Assembly: GCF_900091845.1 (NCBI RefSeq)
Contig: NZ_FMCI01000385.1
Span: forward strand, 1-36,693
DNA length: 36,693 nucleotides
Source of the DNA: Streptomyces sp. SolWspMP-5a-2
GTDB lineage: Bacteria > Actinomycetota > Actinomycetes > Streptomycetales > Streptomycetaceae
Reading direction: 5' to 3'
Positions 26,945 to 35,349 of this stretch are shown one piece after another; within the stretch, counting starts at the first letter, position 1; every line of letters begins with the position of its first letter. The notes below the pieces were generated by a model. It searched no databases. It was not told the origin of the DNA and saw only the letters and a program-made list of their open reading frames with translations. A program made the position numbers and the translations under genes.

Positions 26945-27601
26945 ATGACCTACAGCGGACAGGTGACGGTCGGCGGACCGGCGGACGTGCACGAGCTCAG
27001 GGACCTGATGATCACCAAGATCGCGGTCGGCCCGATGGACAACAACGCCTATCTGCTGCGCTGCCGGGCCACGGACGAGCAGCTCCTGATCGACGCGGCG
27101 AACGACGCGGAGACCCTGCTGGGCACGATCGGCGCCGACGGCATCGCCACTGTCGTCACCACGCACCAGCACGGCGACCACTGGCAGGCGCTGGCCCAGG
27201 TGGTGGCCGCCACCGGAGCCCGCACCTGCGCGGGCCGCGAGGACGCCTCCGGCATCCCGGTGCCCACCGACACCCTGGTCGACGACGGCGACACCCTGCG
27301 CGTCGGCCGGGTCACCCTCACCGCGCGCCACCTGGTCGGCCACACCCCGGGCTCGATCGCCCTCGTCTACGACGACCCGCACGGCCACCCCCATGTCTTC
27401 ACCGGGGACTGCCTGTTCCCCGGCGGCGTCGGCAACACCCGCAAGGATCCCGAGGCGTTCGCGAGCCTGATCCACGACGTCGAGACGAAGATCTTCGACG
27501 CCCTCCCGGACGAGACCTGGGTCTACCCGGGCCACGGCGGCGACACCACGCTCGGCGCCGAGCGTCCGCACCTGCCGGAGTGGCACGCGCGGGGGTGGTG
27601 A
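26945..27601 (+). CDS. MBL-fold metallo-hydrolase (glyoxalase II-like)
   Basis: 218 residues. Binuclear metal site of the metallo-beta-lactamase fold: His74-x-His76-x-Asp78-His79 (THQHGDHW), HLVGHTPGS, FTGDCLFPGGVGNT and the terminal YPGHGGDT. Short size and the LVGHTPGS / GDCLFPGG blocks fit the hydroxyacylglutathione-hydrolase-like branch; in a mycothiol organism a mycothiol thioester could be the substrate, and the MDMPI-like neighbour would fit, but this is inference. ATG at 26945, apparently leaderless. It starts 56 bases after the DinB-like gene and ends before a hairpin at 27754-27793. Confidence 0.88.
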   Translation: MTYSGQVTVGGPADVHELRDLMITKIAVGPMDNNAYLLRCRATDEQLLIDAANDAETLLGTIGADGIATVVTTHQHGDHWQALAQVVAATGARTCAGREDASGIPVPTDTLVDDGDTLRVGRVTLTARHLVGHTPGSIALVYDDPHGHPHVFTGDCLFPGGVGNTRKDPEAFASLIHDVETKIFDALPDETWVYPGHGGDTTLGAERPHLPEWHARGW

Positions 27602-27753
27602 GCCCAGCGGCAACAGGGGGTGCGCGAAAGACGAACGCGCGCCCCGTGTGCAGTGTTCGCACACGCCGGTGGTGTTCGCGCGCTCCCGTCGCGGGCCGGT
27701 GACACGGTGAACTGGTGACGGCCCCGCACGGGAAGACGGCTCCTGCGCGGCGC

Positions 27754-27793
27754 GGGCCGCCGGTCTCTCCATCCCGCCCTCGACCGGCGGCCC
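27754..27793 (+). terminator. Hairpin in the spacer downstream of the MBL gene
   Basis: Perfect 11-bp stem GGGCCGCCGGT / ACCGGCGGCCC around an 18-base loop, between the MBL gene and the ABC importer genes. A smaller 7-bp hairpin CGTGTGC / GCACACG stands at 27645-27665. Nothing else is seen in 27602-27890 apart from the expected importer promoter. Confidence 0.5.
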
Positions 27794-27890
27794 CGGCCCC
27801 GTTCACAGGGACGCAACACCCGTTCCCACCATGCGGACACATCTGGTCGTGACCTCGACAAACCGAAGGCCGGACTGCCACTCTCCCGCC

Positions 27891-28766
27891 ATGCACCCTG
27901 CCCCTCGCCTCCTGCGCCACGCGATCGCCGTCGCGACCACAGCCCTGCTCGCCACCGCCGTCGGCTGTGCTCCGCAGCCGGAGGAGAAGGCGTCGGCGTC
28001 ACCGTCCGGCGCGGCGTGCGCCCGGGGCGAGTTGGCGACCAGGACGGCCGGGAAGCTGACGATCGCCACGGACGAACCGGCCTACGCACCCTGGTTCAAG
28101 GACGACAAGCCCGCCAACGGCGAGGGCTACGAGTCGGCGGTCGCCTACGCGGTGGCGAAGCGGCTCGGCTACGCCGAGGACGCCGTCGTCTGGCAGAGCG
28201 TGCCCTTCAACAAGGCGTTCGCGCCCGGCGAGAAGACCTTCGACTTCGACATCAACCAGGTGTCGATCAGCGACGAGCGCAAGAAGGCGGTGGACTTCTC
28301 CTCCGGCTACTACGACGTCCGCCAGGCGGTCCTCGCGCTCAGGGGCGGCAAGGCGGCCGACGCGACGACCATCGCGAAGCTGCGCCAGCTCAGGCTCGGC
28401 GCCCAGGTCGGCACCACCAGCCTCGACTACCTCACCGACGTGGTGAAGCCGAAGCGGCAGCCCGCCGTCTACGCCAAGAACGACCAGGCCAAGTCCGCGC
28501 TGAAGAACGGCCAGGTCGACGCGATCGTCGCCGACCTGCCCACCGCGTTCTACATCACCGCGGCCGAGGTCACGAACGCCACGATCGTGGGGCAGTTCGC
28601 CAACCAGGGCGACACTCCTGAGCAGTTCGGCCTGGTGCTCGACAAGGGCAGCGCCCTGACGTCGTGCGTGACGGACGCCGTCGACGCGCTGCGCGGGGAC
28701 GGCACCCTGGCGAAGATCGAGAAGCGGTGGCTCTCGGACGCCGTCGACGTCCCGGTCGTCAAGTGA
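27891..28766 (+). CDS. ABC transporter substrate-binding lipoprotein (polar amino acid type)
   Basis: 291 residues. Lipoprotein signal peptide with lipobox AVGC (Cys26) after a basic and hydrophobic stretch, so it is anchored outside the membrane. The family 3 solute-binding fold is shown by LTIATDEPAYAPWF, EGYESAVAYAVAKRLGY, FDFDINQVSISDERKKAVDFS and VDAIVADLPTAFYI. Expected to deliver an amino acid or amino-acid-like solute to the permease. ATG at 27891 chosen to give a normal signal peptide; an in-frame ATG 20 codons earlier would put an unusual long tail before it. The stop overlaps the permease GTG by four bases (GTGA). Confidence 0.9.
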   Translation: MHPAPRLLRHAIAVATTALLATAVGCAPQPEEKASASPSGAACARGELATRTAGKLTIATDEPAYAPWFKDDKPANGEGYESAVAYAVAKRLGYAEDAVVWQSVPFNKAFAPGEKTFDFDINQVSISDERKKAVDFSSGYYDVRQAVLALRGGKAADATTIAKLRQLRLGAQVGTTSLDYLTDVVKPKRQPAVYAKNDQAKSALKNGQVDAIVADLPTAFYITAAEVTNATIVGQFANQGDTPEQFGLVLDKGSALTSCVTDAVDALRGDGTLAKIEKRWLSDAVDVPVVK

Positions 28767-29701
28767 CCCTCGCCAAGACGGAGTCGGGGCCGGACGGCGC
28801 GGACGACGACGGCGGCACCGCGGGCCGCGACGGCGCCCCCACCGGACCGGACGACGGCTACACGCCGTCCGCGCGCCGGATCGAGCGCGAGCGCCACCGG
28901 CGCGCGCGGGCCCGCCGCGCGACCGCGATCGCCGCCCTCTCCACCCTCGTGACGGGCGTCGTCCTCTACCTGCTCGTCGTCCACGCGCCCGGCTGGCCGC
29001 GCACCAAGGAGACGTTCTTCAGCGCGCGGTACGCGCGCGAGGCGTTCCCCAAGGTCCTCGAAGGGCTCTGGCTCAACGTCCGGCTGCTGTTCGTGTGCGG
29101 CGCGGCCGTCCTGGTCCTCGGCATGCTGATCGCCGTCGCGCGGACCCTGCGCGGCCCGGTGTTCTTCCCGCTGCGCGCGCTGGCCGCCGCGTACACCGAC
29201 TTCTTCCGCGGACTGCCGCTCATCATCAACTTGATGATCGTCGTCCTCGGGGTGCCCGCGCTGCGCCTCCAGGGCGTCACGGTCGACCCGGTGCTGCTCG
29301 GCGGCACCGCGCTGACGCTCACGTACTCGGCGTACGTGGCCGAGGTGTTCCGCGCGGGCATCGAGTCCGTGCACCCCTCGCAGCGCGCCGCGGCCCGCTC
29401 CCTCGGCCTCACCAACCGGCAGGCGCTGCGCCACGTGGTGCTCCCGCAGGCCGTGCGCCGCCAGGTGCCGCCGCTCCTCAACGACCTGGTGTCGCTCCAG
29501 AAGGACACCGGGCTGGTCTCGATCGGCGGCGCGATCGACGCCGTGCGGGCGGCCGACATCATCGTGGGCCGGAGCCTCAACTACACGCCTTACATCGTCG
29601 CGGGCCTGGTCTTCGTGGCGCTGACGATCCCGATGACCCGGTTCACGGACTGGGTGACGGCCCGGATGGACCGCCGCCGGGCCCAGGGAGGAGCGCTGTG
29701 A
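28763..29701 (+). CDS. ABC transporter permease (polar amino acid, HisM/GlnP type)
   Basis: 312 residues. A hydrophilic N-terminal region of about 60 residues, Asp/Gly- then Arg-rich, precedes TM1 (AIAALSTLVTGVVLYLLVVH). The permease domain follows, with the EAA-like loop AARSLGLTNRQALRHVVLPQA contacting the ATPase and the characteristic FRGLPLIINLMIV. Length and topology match amino-acid permeases of the HisMQ family with one extra N-terminal helix. GTG at 28763 overlaps the upstream stop; its own stop overlaps the ATPase GTG (29698-29701). Confidence 0.92.
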   Translation: MTLAKTESGPDGADDDGGTAGRDGAPTGPDDGYTPSARRIERERHRRARARRATAIAALSTLVTGVVLYLLVVHAPGWPRTKETFFSARYAREAFPKVLEGLWLNVRLLFVCGAAVLVLGMLIAVARTLRGPVFFPLRALAAAYTDFFRGLPLIINLMIVVLGVPALRLQGVTVDPVLLGGTALTLTYSAYVAEVFRAGIESVHPSQRAAARSLGLTNRQALRHVVLPQAVRRQVPPLLNDLVSLQKDTGLVSIGGAIDAVRAADIIVGRSLNYTPYIVAGLVFVALTIPMTRFTDWVTARMDRRRAQGGAL

Positions 29702-30450
29702 GCGACACGCCCGTGCTGCGCATGGAGTCGGTCCGCAAGACGTTCGGCGGCTCGGTGGTGCTGCGCGACGTCGACCTGGAGGTCGCCCCGCACACGGTGA
29801 CCGCGCTGATCGGCGCGTCCGGCTCCGGCAAGTCGACGCTGCTGCGCTGCGCCAACCTCCTGGAGGAGATCGACGACGGCGCGATCTGGCTGGACGACGA
29901 GGAGATCACCGACCCGCGCGCCGACCAGGACGCGGTGCGCCGCCGGATCGGCGTCGTCTTCCAGGCGTACAACCTGTTCCCGCACATGACGGTGCTGGAG
30001 AACATCACGCTCGCCCCGCGCCGGGTCCACGGCGTGCCCCGCGCGGAGGCCGAGGAACGGGCCCGGGAGCTGCTGGAGCGGCTCGGGCTCGGGGCCAGGG
30101 CGGGCGAGTACCCGGACCGGCTCAGCGGCGGCCAGCAGCAGCGCGTGGCGATCGTGCGCGCCCTCGCGGTGCGCCCGCGGCTGCTGCTGCTCGACGAGGT
30201 CACCGCCGCGCTCGACCCGGAGCTGGTCGGCGAGGTCCTCACCGTCGTCCGCGGCCTCAAGGAGGACGGGATGACGATGGTGCTGGCCACGCACGAGATG
30301 GCCTTCGCCCGGGACGTCGCCGACCAGGTCTGTTTCCTCGACGGCGGGGTCGTCCTGGAACGCGGCAGCGCCGAGCAGGTGTTCGGCGAGCCGGTGGAGG
30401 AGCGCACGCGGCGCTTCCTGCGGCGCGCGACCGCGCCCTCCGCCTCCTGA
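29698..30450 (+). CDS. ABC transporter ATP-binding protein (amino acid)
   Basis: 250 residues. Walker A GASGSGKST, Q-loop VVFQAYNLFPHMTVLENI, ABC signature LSGGQQQRVAIVRAL, Walker B LLLLDEVTAALDPEL, switch His in ATHEMAFA. The NLFPHMTV and DEVTAALDPELVGEV motifs are typical of GlnQ/HisP ATPases; the usual S in DEPTSALDP is A here. GTG at 29698 overlaps the permease stop as GTGA, completing a three-gene coupled importer. Confidence 0.95.
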   Translation: MSDTPVLRMESVRKTFGGSVVLRDVDLEVAPHTVTALIGASGSGKSTLLRCANLLEEIDDGAIWLDDEEITDPRADQDAVRRRIGVVFQAYNLFPHMTVLENITLAPRRVHGVPRAEAEERARELLERLGLGARAGEYPDRLSGGQQQRVAIVRALAVRPRLLLLDEVTAALDPELVGEVLTVVRGLKEDGMTMVLATHEMAFARDVADQVCFLDGGVVLERGSAEQVFGEPVEERTRRFLRRATAPSAS

Positions 30451-30468
30451 AGCGCCAGCCTCGCGACG

Positions 30469-30483
30469 GCCTCACCGTGAGGC
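30469..30483 (+). terminator. Small hairpin after the ABC importer genes
   Basis: GCCTCAC-C-GTGAGGC, 19 bases beyond the ATPase stop. Short but perfect; a weak terminator candidate. Confidence 0.35.
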
Positions 30484-30602
30484 GGGTGAATGCGGCCGGG
30501 GCGTCGGCTTGCCGTCCGGTGACGCACGGCGGTCGGGCACTACGCTCGGTCACCGATGGTGCAGCGGGCGGACGCGGAGATCGCGGCGGAGCGAGGCGGC
30601 TG

Positions 30603-31148
30603 ATGGATCGTGAGTCGGTGGGCGCGGGCGGGGCGAGGGAGGGGCACCGGGCCCCCGACGTCGTGCAGGCGTGGCAGGTCCTCGCCCTCGTCGACGACGC
30701 GGCCAAGCACTCGGACGCCAAGGCGGGCGTCATGCTGGCGGCCACCGGGCTGATCGGTTCGGCGCTGTACCGGGTGGTGGGTTCCTGGGGCCGCCCCGGA
30801 CCGATCCCCGTGACGTGCGTCGCGGTGGGCACGGTGCTGCTGCTGTGCACCGGCGTCTGCGCGGGGCTGTGCATCCTGCCCCGCACGCGGTACGGCCGTT
30901 GTGCGCCGTCCGCCAGTTCGATCCACTTCGAGCAGATCGCCCGGTGCCATCCGAGTGCCGCGAGCTACGTGGGCGAGCTGGCGGCGCTCACCGTCAACCG
31001 GGACGCGCTCTTCCGCGACGTCGCCTCGCAGGCGTGGGGCATGGCGCACGTCGTCTCCCGCAAGTTCCGCTGGTGCCACCGGGCCATCCGCAGCCTGCTC
31101 CTGGCGCTCCTCTTCGTCGCCATGTCGGTCCTGACCCACGGCTTCTGA
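30603..31148 (+). CDS. Pycsar-effector-like membrane protein (PycTM/DUF5706 type)
   Basis: 181 residues with three predicted helices: about 40-57 (AGVMLAATGLIGSALYRV), 69-92 (VTCVAVGTVLLLCTGVCA) and 163-178 (RSLLLALLFVAMSVLTHG). The motif DDAAKHSDAKAGVMLAATG before and in TM1 matches the Asp-x-Lys-Ala pattern of the Pycsar effector family, whose members disrupt the membrane when they sense cCMP or cUMP made by a partner cyclase. No cyclase gene is visible next to it. ATG at 30603 (an upstream in-frame start adds a basic, non-family stretch). It converges on aroQ 15 bases away. Family call is by recall of the motif and topology; function here is unproven. Confidence 0.65.
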   Translation: MDRESVGAGGAREGHRAPDVVQAWQVLALVDDAAKHSDAKAGVMLAATGLIGSALYRVVGSWGRPGPIPVTCVAVGTVLLLCTGVCAGLCILPRTRYGRCAPSASSIHFEQIARCHPSAASYVGELAALTVNRDALFRDVASQAWGMAHVVSRKFRWCHRAIRSLLLALLFVAMSVLTHGF

Positions 31149-31163
31149 CGGCGCCCGCGGGCC

Positions 31164-31637
31164 CTAGGTGTCGGCCCGCCCCTCCCCCGCCAGCGCGGCG
31201 ATCCGCTCCACCGCGAACGCGTACCCCTGCACCCCGCACCCCGCGATGACACCGTCGGCGCGCAGCGAGACGTAGGAGTGGTGCCGGAAGGACTCGCGCT
31301 GGTGGATGTTGGAGATGTGCACCTCGATCACGGGCAGCCCGTCGCAGGTGTTGAGGGCGTCCAGGAGGGCGACCGAGGTGTGCGAGTAGGCGCCGGGGTT
31401 GATGACGATGCCGCAGTGGTCCGCGCGGGCCTCGTGGATCCAGTCGATCAGTTCGCCCTCGTGGTTGGACTGCCGCGCGTCCACCGTGCCGCCGTGCGCC
31501 GCCGCCGTCCGCGCGCAGAGCGCCTCGACGTCGGCGAGCGTGTCGGATCCGTAGATCTCCGGCTGGCGCTGCCCGAGCAGGTTCAGGTTGGGGCCGTTGA
31601 GAATCATGATCGGGGCGTGGGCCAGGGTGCGGGGCAC
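31164..31637 (-). CDS. aroQ: 3-Dehydroquinate dehydratase, type II
   Basis: 157 residues, dodecameric enzyme of the shikimate pathway, removing water from 3-dehydroquinate. Signature IMILNGPNLNLLGQRQPEIYG with catalytic Arg24 and Tyr29, NHEGELIDWIHEA, NPGAYSHTS (normally NPAAYTHTS), and EVHISNIHQRESFRHHSY. GTG at 31637 chosen because GGAGG lies four bases upstream and the product then matches the Streptomyces enzyme; the much longer upstream open frame is antisense to the MFS gene and not coding. Confidence 0.96.
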   Translation of the reverse strand: MPRTLAHAPIMILNGPNLNLLGQRQPEIYGSDTLADVEALCARTAAAHGGTVDARQSNHEGELIDWIHEARADHCGIVINPGAYSHTSVALLDALNTCDGLPVIEVHISNIHQRESFRHHSYVSLRADGVIAGCGVQGYAFAVERIAALAGEGRADT

Positions 31638-31793
31638 GGTTCCTCCGGTCCGGTCGGATGATGCGATCCGCGAGGGACCGCTGCTCGGACCCGGTCTATC
31701 ACGGTGGGCGGGCGCCGGGGCGGCCCCCGCGGGTCGGTGCCGCGCCCCCGCGCGCCCCCGTAACGCGCGATCACCATGGGTAGTTGACGCGGC

Positions 31794-33098
31794 ATGCACG
31801 ATGCACGCACCGTAAGGGCGCCCTCCATGAAACGGGTCGCCGCGGCCTCGCTCGCCGGCACCGCCATCGAGTTCTACGACTTCTTCGCCTACGGGACGGC
31901 GGCCGCACTGGTCCTGGGGCCGCTGTTCTTCCCGACCTTCTCGCCCGTCGCCGGGATACTGGCCGCCTTCGGCACGTTCGGGGTGGGCTTCGTCGCCCGG
32001 CCGCTCGGCGCGGCGCTCTTCGGGCACCTCGGCGACCGGCGCGGGCGGCGACCGGTGCTGGTGGTGTCCCTGGTGCTGACGGGGGTGTCGACGGTCGCCG
32101 TCGGCTTCGTCCCCACCTACGCGTCGATCGGGGCGGCCGCGCCGGTGCTGCTGCTGGTCCTGCGGTTCGCGCAGGGGCTCGGGGTCGGCGGGGAGTGGGG
32201 CGGGGCGGTGCTGCTGGCCACGGAGCACGCGCCGCCCGAGCGCCGCGTGCTGTGGGCGAGCTTCCCGCAGATCGGACCGTCCGTGGGGTTCCTGCTCGCC
32301 AACGGTGTGGTGCTGGGGCTGTCGGCGACCCTGTCCGACGCGCAGTTCGCCTCGTGGGGGTGGCGGGTGCCGTTCTGGGCGGCCGGGGTGCTGGCCACGG
32401 CGGGGCTGTGGCTGCGCTCGTCGCTCACCGAGAGCCCGCGCTTCCTGGAGATCGACGACCACGCGCGGGTGCCGTTCGCGGAGGTCGTGCGCGACCACTG
32501 GCGGACGGTCCTGCTGACGGCGGGCGCGCTCGCCGTCGGGTACGCGGTCTTCTACGCCGTGACGACGTGGTCGCTGGCGTACGGCACCGAACGGCTCGGG
32601 GTGAGCCGGACCGTCATGCTGACCTGTGTGATGGCCGCCGTGGCGGTGAAGGGCTCGCTGACGCCGGTGACGGCGTTGCTCGGGGACCGCTACGGGCGGC
32701 GTCCGCTCTGTCTGATCGGGTGCGGTGCCGCCGCGCTGTGGATGTTCCCGATGGTCGCGCTGCTGTCGACGGGACAGCCGCTGCCGATGTTCGTGGGGTT
32801 CCTGGGGGCGCTGCTGTCGTTCGTCACCATGTTCGGGGTGGTCGCCGCGTATCTGCCGGAGCTGTACGAGCCGCGGGTGCGCTGCACGGGGGCGGCCGTG
32901 GGCTACAACCTGGGCGGGGTGCTCGGGGGCGCGCTGACGCCGATCGCGGCGACGGCGCTGGCCGAGCACGGCGGACGGGTGCCGTGGGGTGTGGGCGCCT
33001 ATCTGACCGGGGTCGCGCTGCTGAGCCTGGGGTGTTTCGCGCTGCTGCCCGAGACCCGTCCGGTGCGGGTGGCGGCCGGGCGGCCGGTCATGGATTGA
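31794..33098 (+). CDS. MFS transporter, metabolite:H+ symporter (MHS) type
   Basis: 434 residues, 12 membrane helices. AASLAGTAIEFYDFFAYGTAAAL in TM1 and FARPLGAALFGHLGDRRGRRPVL (motif A) are hallmarks of the MHS/ProP-like symporters for organic acids, shikimate, proline or betaine. Other blocks are RFAQGLGVGGEWGGAVLL and GWRVPFWAAGVL. Whether it imports shikimate-type acids, as the aroQ neighbour might suggest, is inference. Start uncertain: ATG 31794 (a -10-like TAGTTG lies 7 bases before it) or ATG 31827, preceded by AAGGG. The 3' end overlaps the antiporter gene by 11 bases. Confidence 0.88.
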   Translation: MHDARTVRAPSMKRVAAASLAGTAIEFYDFFAYGTAAALVLGPLFFPTFSPVAGILAAFGTFGVGFVARPLGAALFGHLGDRRGRRPVLVVSLVLTGVSTVAVGFVPTYASIGAAAPVLLLVLRFAQGLGVGGEWGGAVLLATEHAPPERRVLWASFPQIGPSVGFLLANGVVLGLSATLSDAQFASWGWRVPFWAAGVLATAGLWLRSSLTESPRFLEIDDHARVPFAEVVRDHWRTVLLTAGALAVGYAVFYAVTTWSLAYGTERLGVSRTVMLTCVMAAVAVKGSLTPVTALLGDRYGRRPLCLIGCGAAALWMFPMVALLSTGQPLPMFVGFLGALLSFVTMFGVVAAYLPELYEPRVRCTGAAVGYNLGGVLGGALTPIAATALAEHGGRVPWGVGAYLTGVALLSLGCFALLPETRPVRVAAGRPVMD

Positions 33099-34185
33099 TC
33101 GCCAGTTCCAGATAGGCCGCGAACAGCACCAGGTGGACTCCGCCCTGGAGGGGGGTGGCGCGGCCCGGGACCACGGTCAGCGAGCTGACCACGACGGTGA
33201 GCACGAGCAGCACCAGGTGGGTGGAGCCGAGGCCGAGGACGAGCGGCCCGGAGAGCCAGATCGACGCGAGGGCGACGGCGGGGATGGTCAGGCCGATGCT
33301 GGCCATGGCGGAGCCGAGGGCGAGGTTGAGGCTGGTCTGTACCCGGTCGCGCCGGGCGGAGCGGACCGCGGCGATCGTCTCGGGCAGCAGCACCAGCAGG
33401 GCGATGATCACACCGACGACGGCGTGGTGGAGCCCGGCCGCCTCCACTCCGGACTCGATGGTGGGCGACACGCCCTTCGCCAGGCCGACCACGCCGATCA
33501 GGGCGAGGCCGAGCAGTCCGAGGCTGATCAGGGCGGTCCGGCCGGAGGGCGCGTCGGCGTGGTCGTCCTGGGTGATCGGCTCTCCCAGCCGGGTGAGCGG
33601 GAGGAAGTAGTCCCGGTGCCGCACGGTCTGGGTCGCGACGAACAGGCCGTAGAGGATCAGCGAGGAGATCGCCGCGAAGGTGAGCTGGACGCCGGAGAAC
33701 TCCGGGCCCGGCTTGCTCGTGGTGAACGTCGGCAGCACCAGGCTGAGGGTGGCCAGGGTGGCGACGGTCGCCAACGCCGCTCCGGTGCCCTCGGGGTTGA
33801 AGACTGCGGTGCCGTGGCGCAGCGAGGCGACCAGCAGGCAGAGGCCGACGATGCCGTTGCAGGTGATCATCACGGCGGCGAAGACGGTGTCGCGGGCCAA
33901 GGTCGTGCTCTTGTCGCCGCCGTCGATCATGAGGGTGACGATGAGGGCGACCTCGATGATCGTCACGGCGACGGCGAGGACGAGGGAGCCGAAGGGTTCA
34001 CCGACCCGGTGGGCGACCACCTCGGCGTGGTGCACGGCCGCGAGGACGGCGCCCGCCAGGACCAGGGTGACCAGCGCGACGATGACGCCGGGCAGATCGC
34101 GGCCCCAGGTGAGGATCAGCAGGACGACCGCGAGCACCGGCACACCGGACGTCCACCGCGCGAGCGACCTGAGCGTAGCGATCAT
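33088..34185 (-). CDS. Calcium/proton antiporter, ChaA-like (CaCA superfamily)
   Basis: 365 residues with about 11 membrane helices. Two alpha repeats carry the cation-binding motifs GEPFGSLVLAVAVTIIEVAL and LPETIAAVRSARRDRVQTSLN with NLALGSAMASIGLTIP, the layout of ChaA-type Na+/Ca2+:H+ exchangers. It probably exports Ca2+ (or Na+/K+) from the cytoplasm. ATG at 34185 is preferred over an ATG 19 codons upstream, since MIATLRSLARWTSG begins the first helix normally. Faces terC (same strand, 121 bases upstream) and overlaps the convergent MFS stop. Confidence 0.9.
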   Translation of the reverse strand: MIATLRSLARWTSGVPVLAVVLLILTWGRDLPGVIVALVTLVLAGAVLAAVHHAEVVAHRVGEPFGSLVLAVAVTIIEVALIVTLMIDGGDKSTTLARDTVFAAVMITCNGIVGLCLLVASLRHGTAVFNPEGTGAALATVATLATLSLVLPTFTTSKPGPEFSGVQLTFAAISSLILYGLFVATQTVRHRDYFLPLTRLGEPITQDDHADAPSGRTALISLGLLGLALIGVVGLAKGVSPTIESGVEAAGLHHAVVGVIIALLVLLPETIAAVRSARRDRVQTSLNLALGSAMASIGLTIPAVALASIWLSGPLVLGLGSTHLVLLVLTVVVSSLTVVPGRATPLQGGVHLVLFAAYLELAINP

Positions 34186-34306
34186 GCAGCGATCGTCGCA
34201 GAGCGGTCGGTGCGCCGCATGTCCTGCGACGGGGTCGAGCACCGGGAGCGGTGCCCGGCCCGCGCCGCGCGCCGCTCCCGGTGGTGGTGTCCGTGTGTCA
34301 CGTGCG

Positions 34307-35308
34307 TCAGGCCCCGACGCTGTCCTTCGGGGCGCCGTCGCCCTCGGCCCGCCGCGCCTCGGCCGCCGCCTGCTTCTTGGAGGCGCGGAGGCTGGTGATC
34401 GTGGTGACGATCAGGACGCCGCAGATCACCCCGAGCGAGACGGGTATGGAGATCACCGGGACGTGGACACCGGCCTCGTGCAGCGCGTGCAGCACGAGCT
34501 TGACGCCGATGAAGCCCAGGATGATCGACAGGCCGTAGCTGAGGTGGACCAGCTTCTTGAGCAGCCCGCCGATGAGGAAGTACAGCTGCCGCAGGCCCAT
34601 CAGCGCGAACGCGTTGGCCGTGAAGACGATGTACGGGTCCTGGGTCAGACCGAAGATCGCGGGGATGGAGTCCAGCGCGAAGAGGACGTCGGTGGTGCCG
34701 ATGGCGAGCATCACGACCAGCATCGGGGTCATGACCCGCTTGCCGTTCTGCTCGATCCACAGCTTGGTGCCGTGGTAGCGGTCGGCGACTCCGAAGCGGC
34801 GCTCGGCGGCCTTGAGGAGCTTGTTCTCCTGGAACTCCTCGTCCTCCTCGTCGGCCCGCGCCTCCTGGACGAGCTTCCAGGCGGTCCAGATCAGGAAGGC
34901 GCCGAAGAGGAAGAAGACCCAGGAGAAGCTGGCGAGGATGGCGGCGCCCGCGGCGATGAAGACCGCGCGCAGCACCAGGGCTATCAGGACGCCGATGAGC
35001 AGGACCCGCTGCTGGTACTGCGAGGGGACCGCGAACTTCGCCATGATCAGGACGAAGACGAAGAGGTTGTCGACGCTCAGGGACTTCTCGGTGATGAAGC
35101 CGGCGAAGAACTCACCCGCGGGCTGTCCGCCCCCGAAGACGAGCAGGCCGAGCCCGAACAGCGCGGCGAGGGTGATCCAGACGACGGTCCAGATCCCCGC
35201 CTCCTTGATGGAGACGTCGTGCGGCTTGCGGCCGATGAAGAAATCGACCGAGATCAGGGCGGCGAGGCCCACGATGGTCAGGACCCACAGGGTCAGGGAA
35301 ACATCCAC
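34307..35308 (-). CDS. TerC/Alx-family membrane protein, probable Mn2+ transporter
   Basis: 333 residues, about nine helices. Family core SLSVDNLFVFVLIMAKFAVP and ALDSIPAIFGLTQDPYIVFT with acidic residues in helices, as in TerC and the E. coli Alx Mn2+ exporter; a strongly acidic loop EARADEEDEEFQENK follows the fourth helix. It may export Mn2+ or load metals into exported proteins. GTG at 35308 chosen because GGAGG lies 4 bases upstream and the product begins MDVSLTLWVLTIVGL; the open frame continues 54 codons back through the riboswitch but is not coding. Expression should be controlled by the leader at 35313-35450. Confidence 0.93.
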   Translation of the reverse strand: MDVSLTLWVLTIVGLAALISVDFFIGRKPHDVSIKEAGIWTVVWITLAALFGLGLLVFGGGQPAGEFFAGFITEKSLSVDNLFVFVLIMAKFAVPSQYQQRVLLIGVLIALVLRAVFIAAGAAILASFSWVFFLFGAFLIWTAWKLVQEARADEEDEEFQENKLLKAAERRFGVADRYHGTKLWIEQNGKRVMTPMLVVMLAIGTTDVLFALDSIPAIFGLTQDPYIVFTANAFALMGLRQLYFLIGGLLKKLVHLSYGLSIILGFIGVKLVLHALHEAGVHVPVISIPVSLGVICGVLIVTTITSLRASKKQAAAEARRAEGDGAPKDSVGA

Positions 35309-35312
35309 TGCG

Positions 35313-35322
35313 CCTCCGGCAG
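35313..35322 (-). promoter_or_regulatory. terC Shine-Dalgarno within an anti-aptamer segment
   Basis: RNA CUGCCGGAGG, whose GGAGG is the ribosome site of terC (GTG 4 bases later). It is the exact complement of CCUCCGGCAG at 35359-35350, the 3' strand of the riboswitch closing helix, so the two pairings exclude each other. Confidence 0.7.
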
Positions 35323-35349
35323 TACGTAACGGCAAGGTCAGCGTCGTCG

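Noticed and set aside
30603..31148. A complete Pycsar defence operon
   Set aside because: No nucleotide cyclase in the flanking genes; only an effector-like protein can be supported.
31638..32969. Long N-terminal extension of aroQ
   Set aside because: The extended frame is antisense to the MFS gene; GTG 31637 has a strong ribosome site and gives the normal family length.
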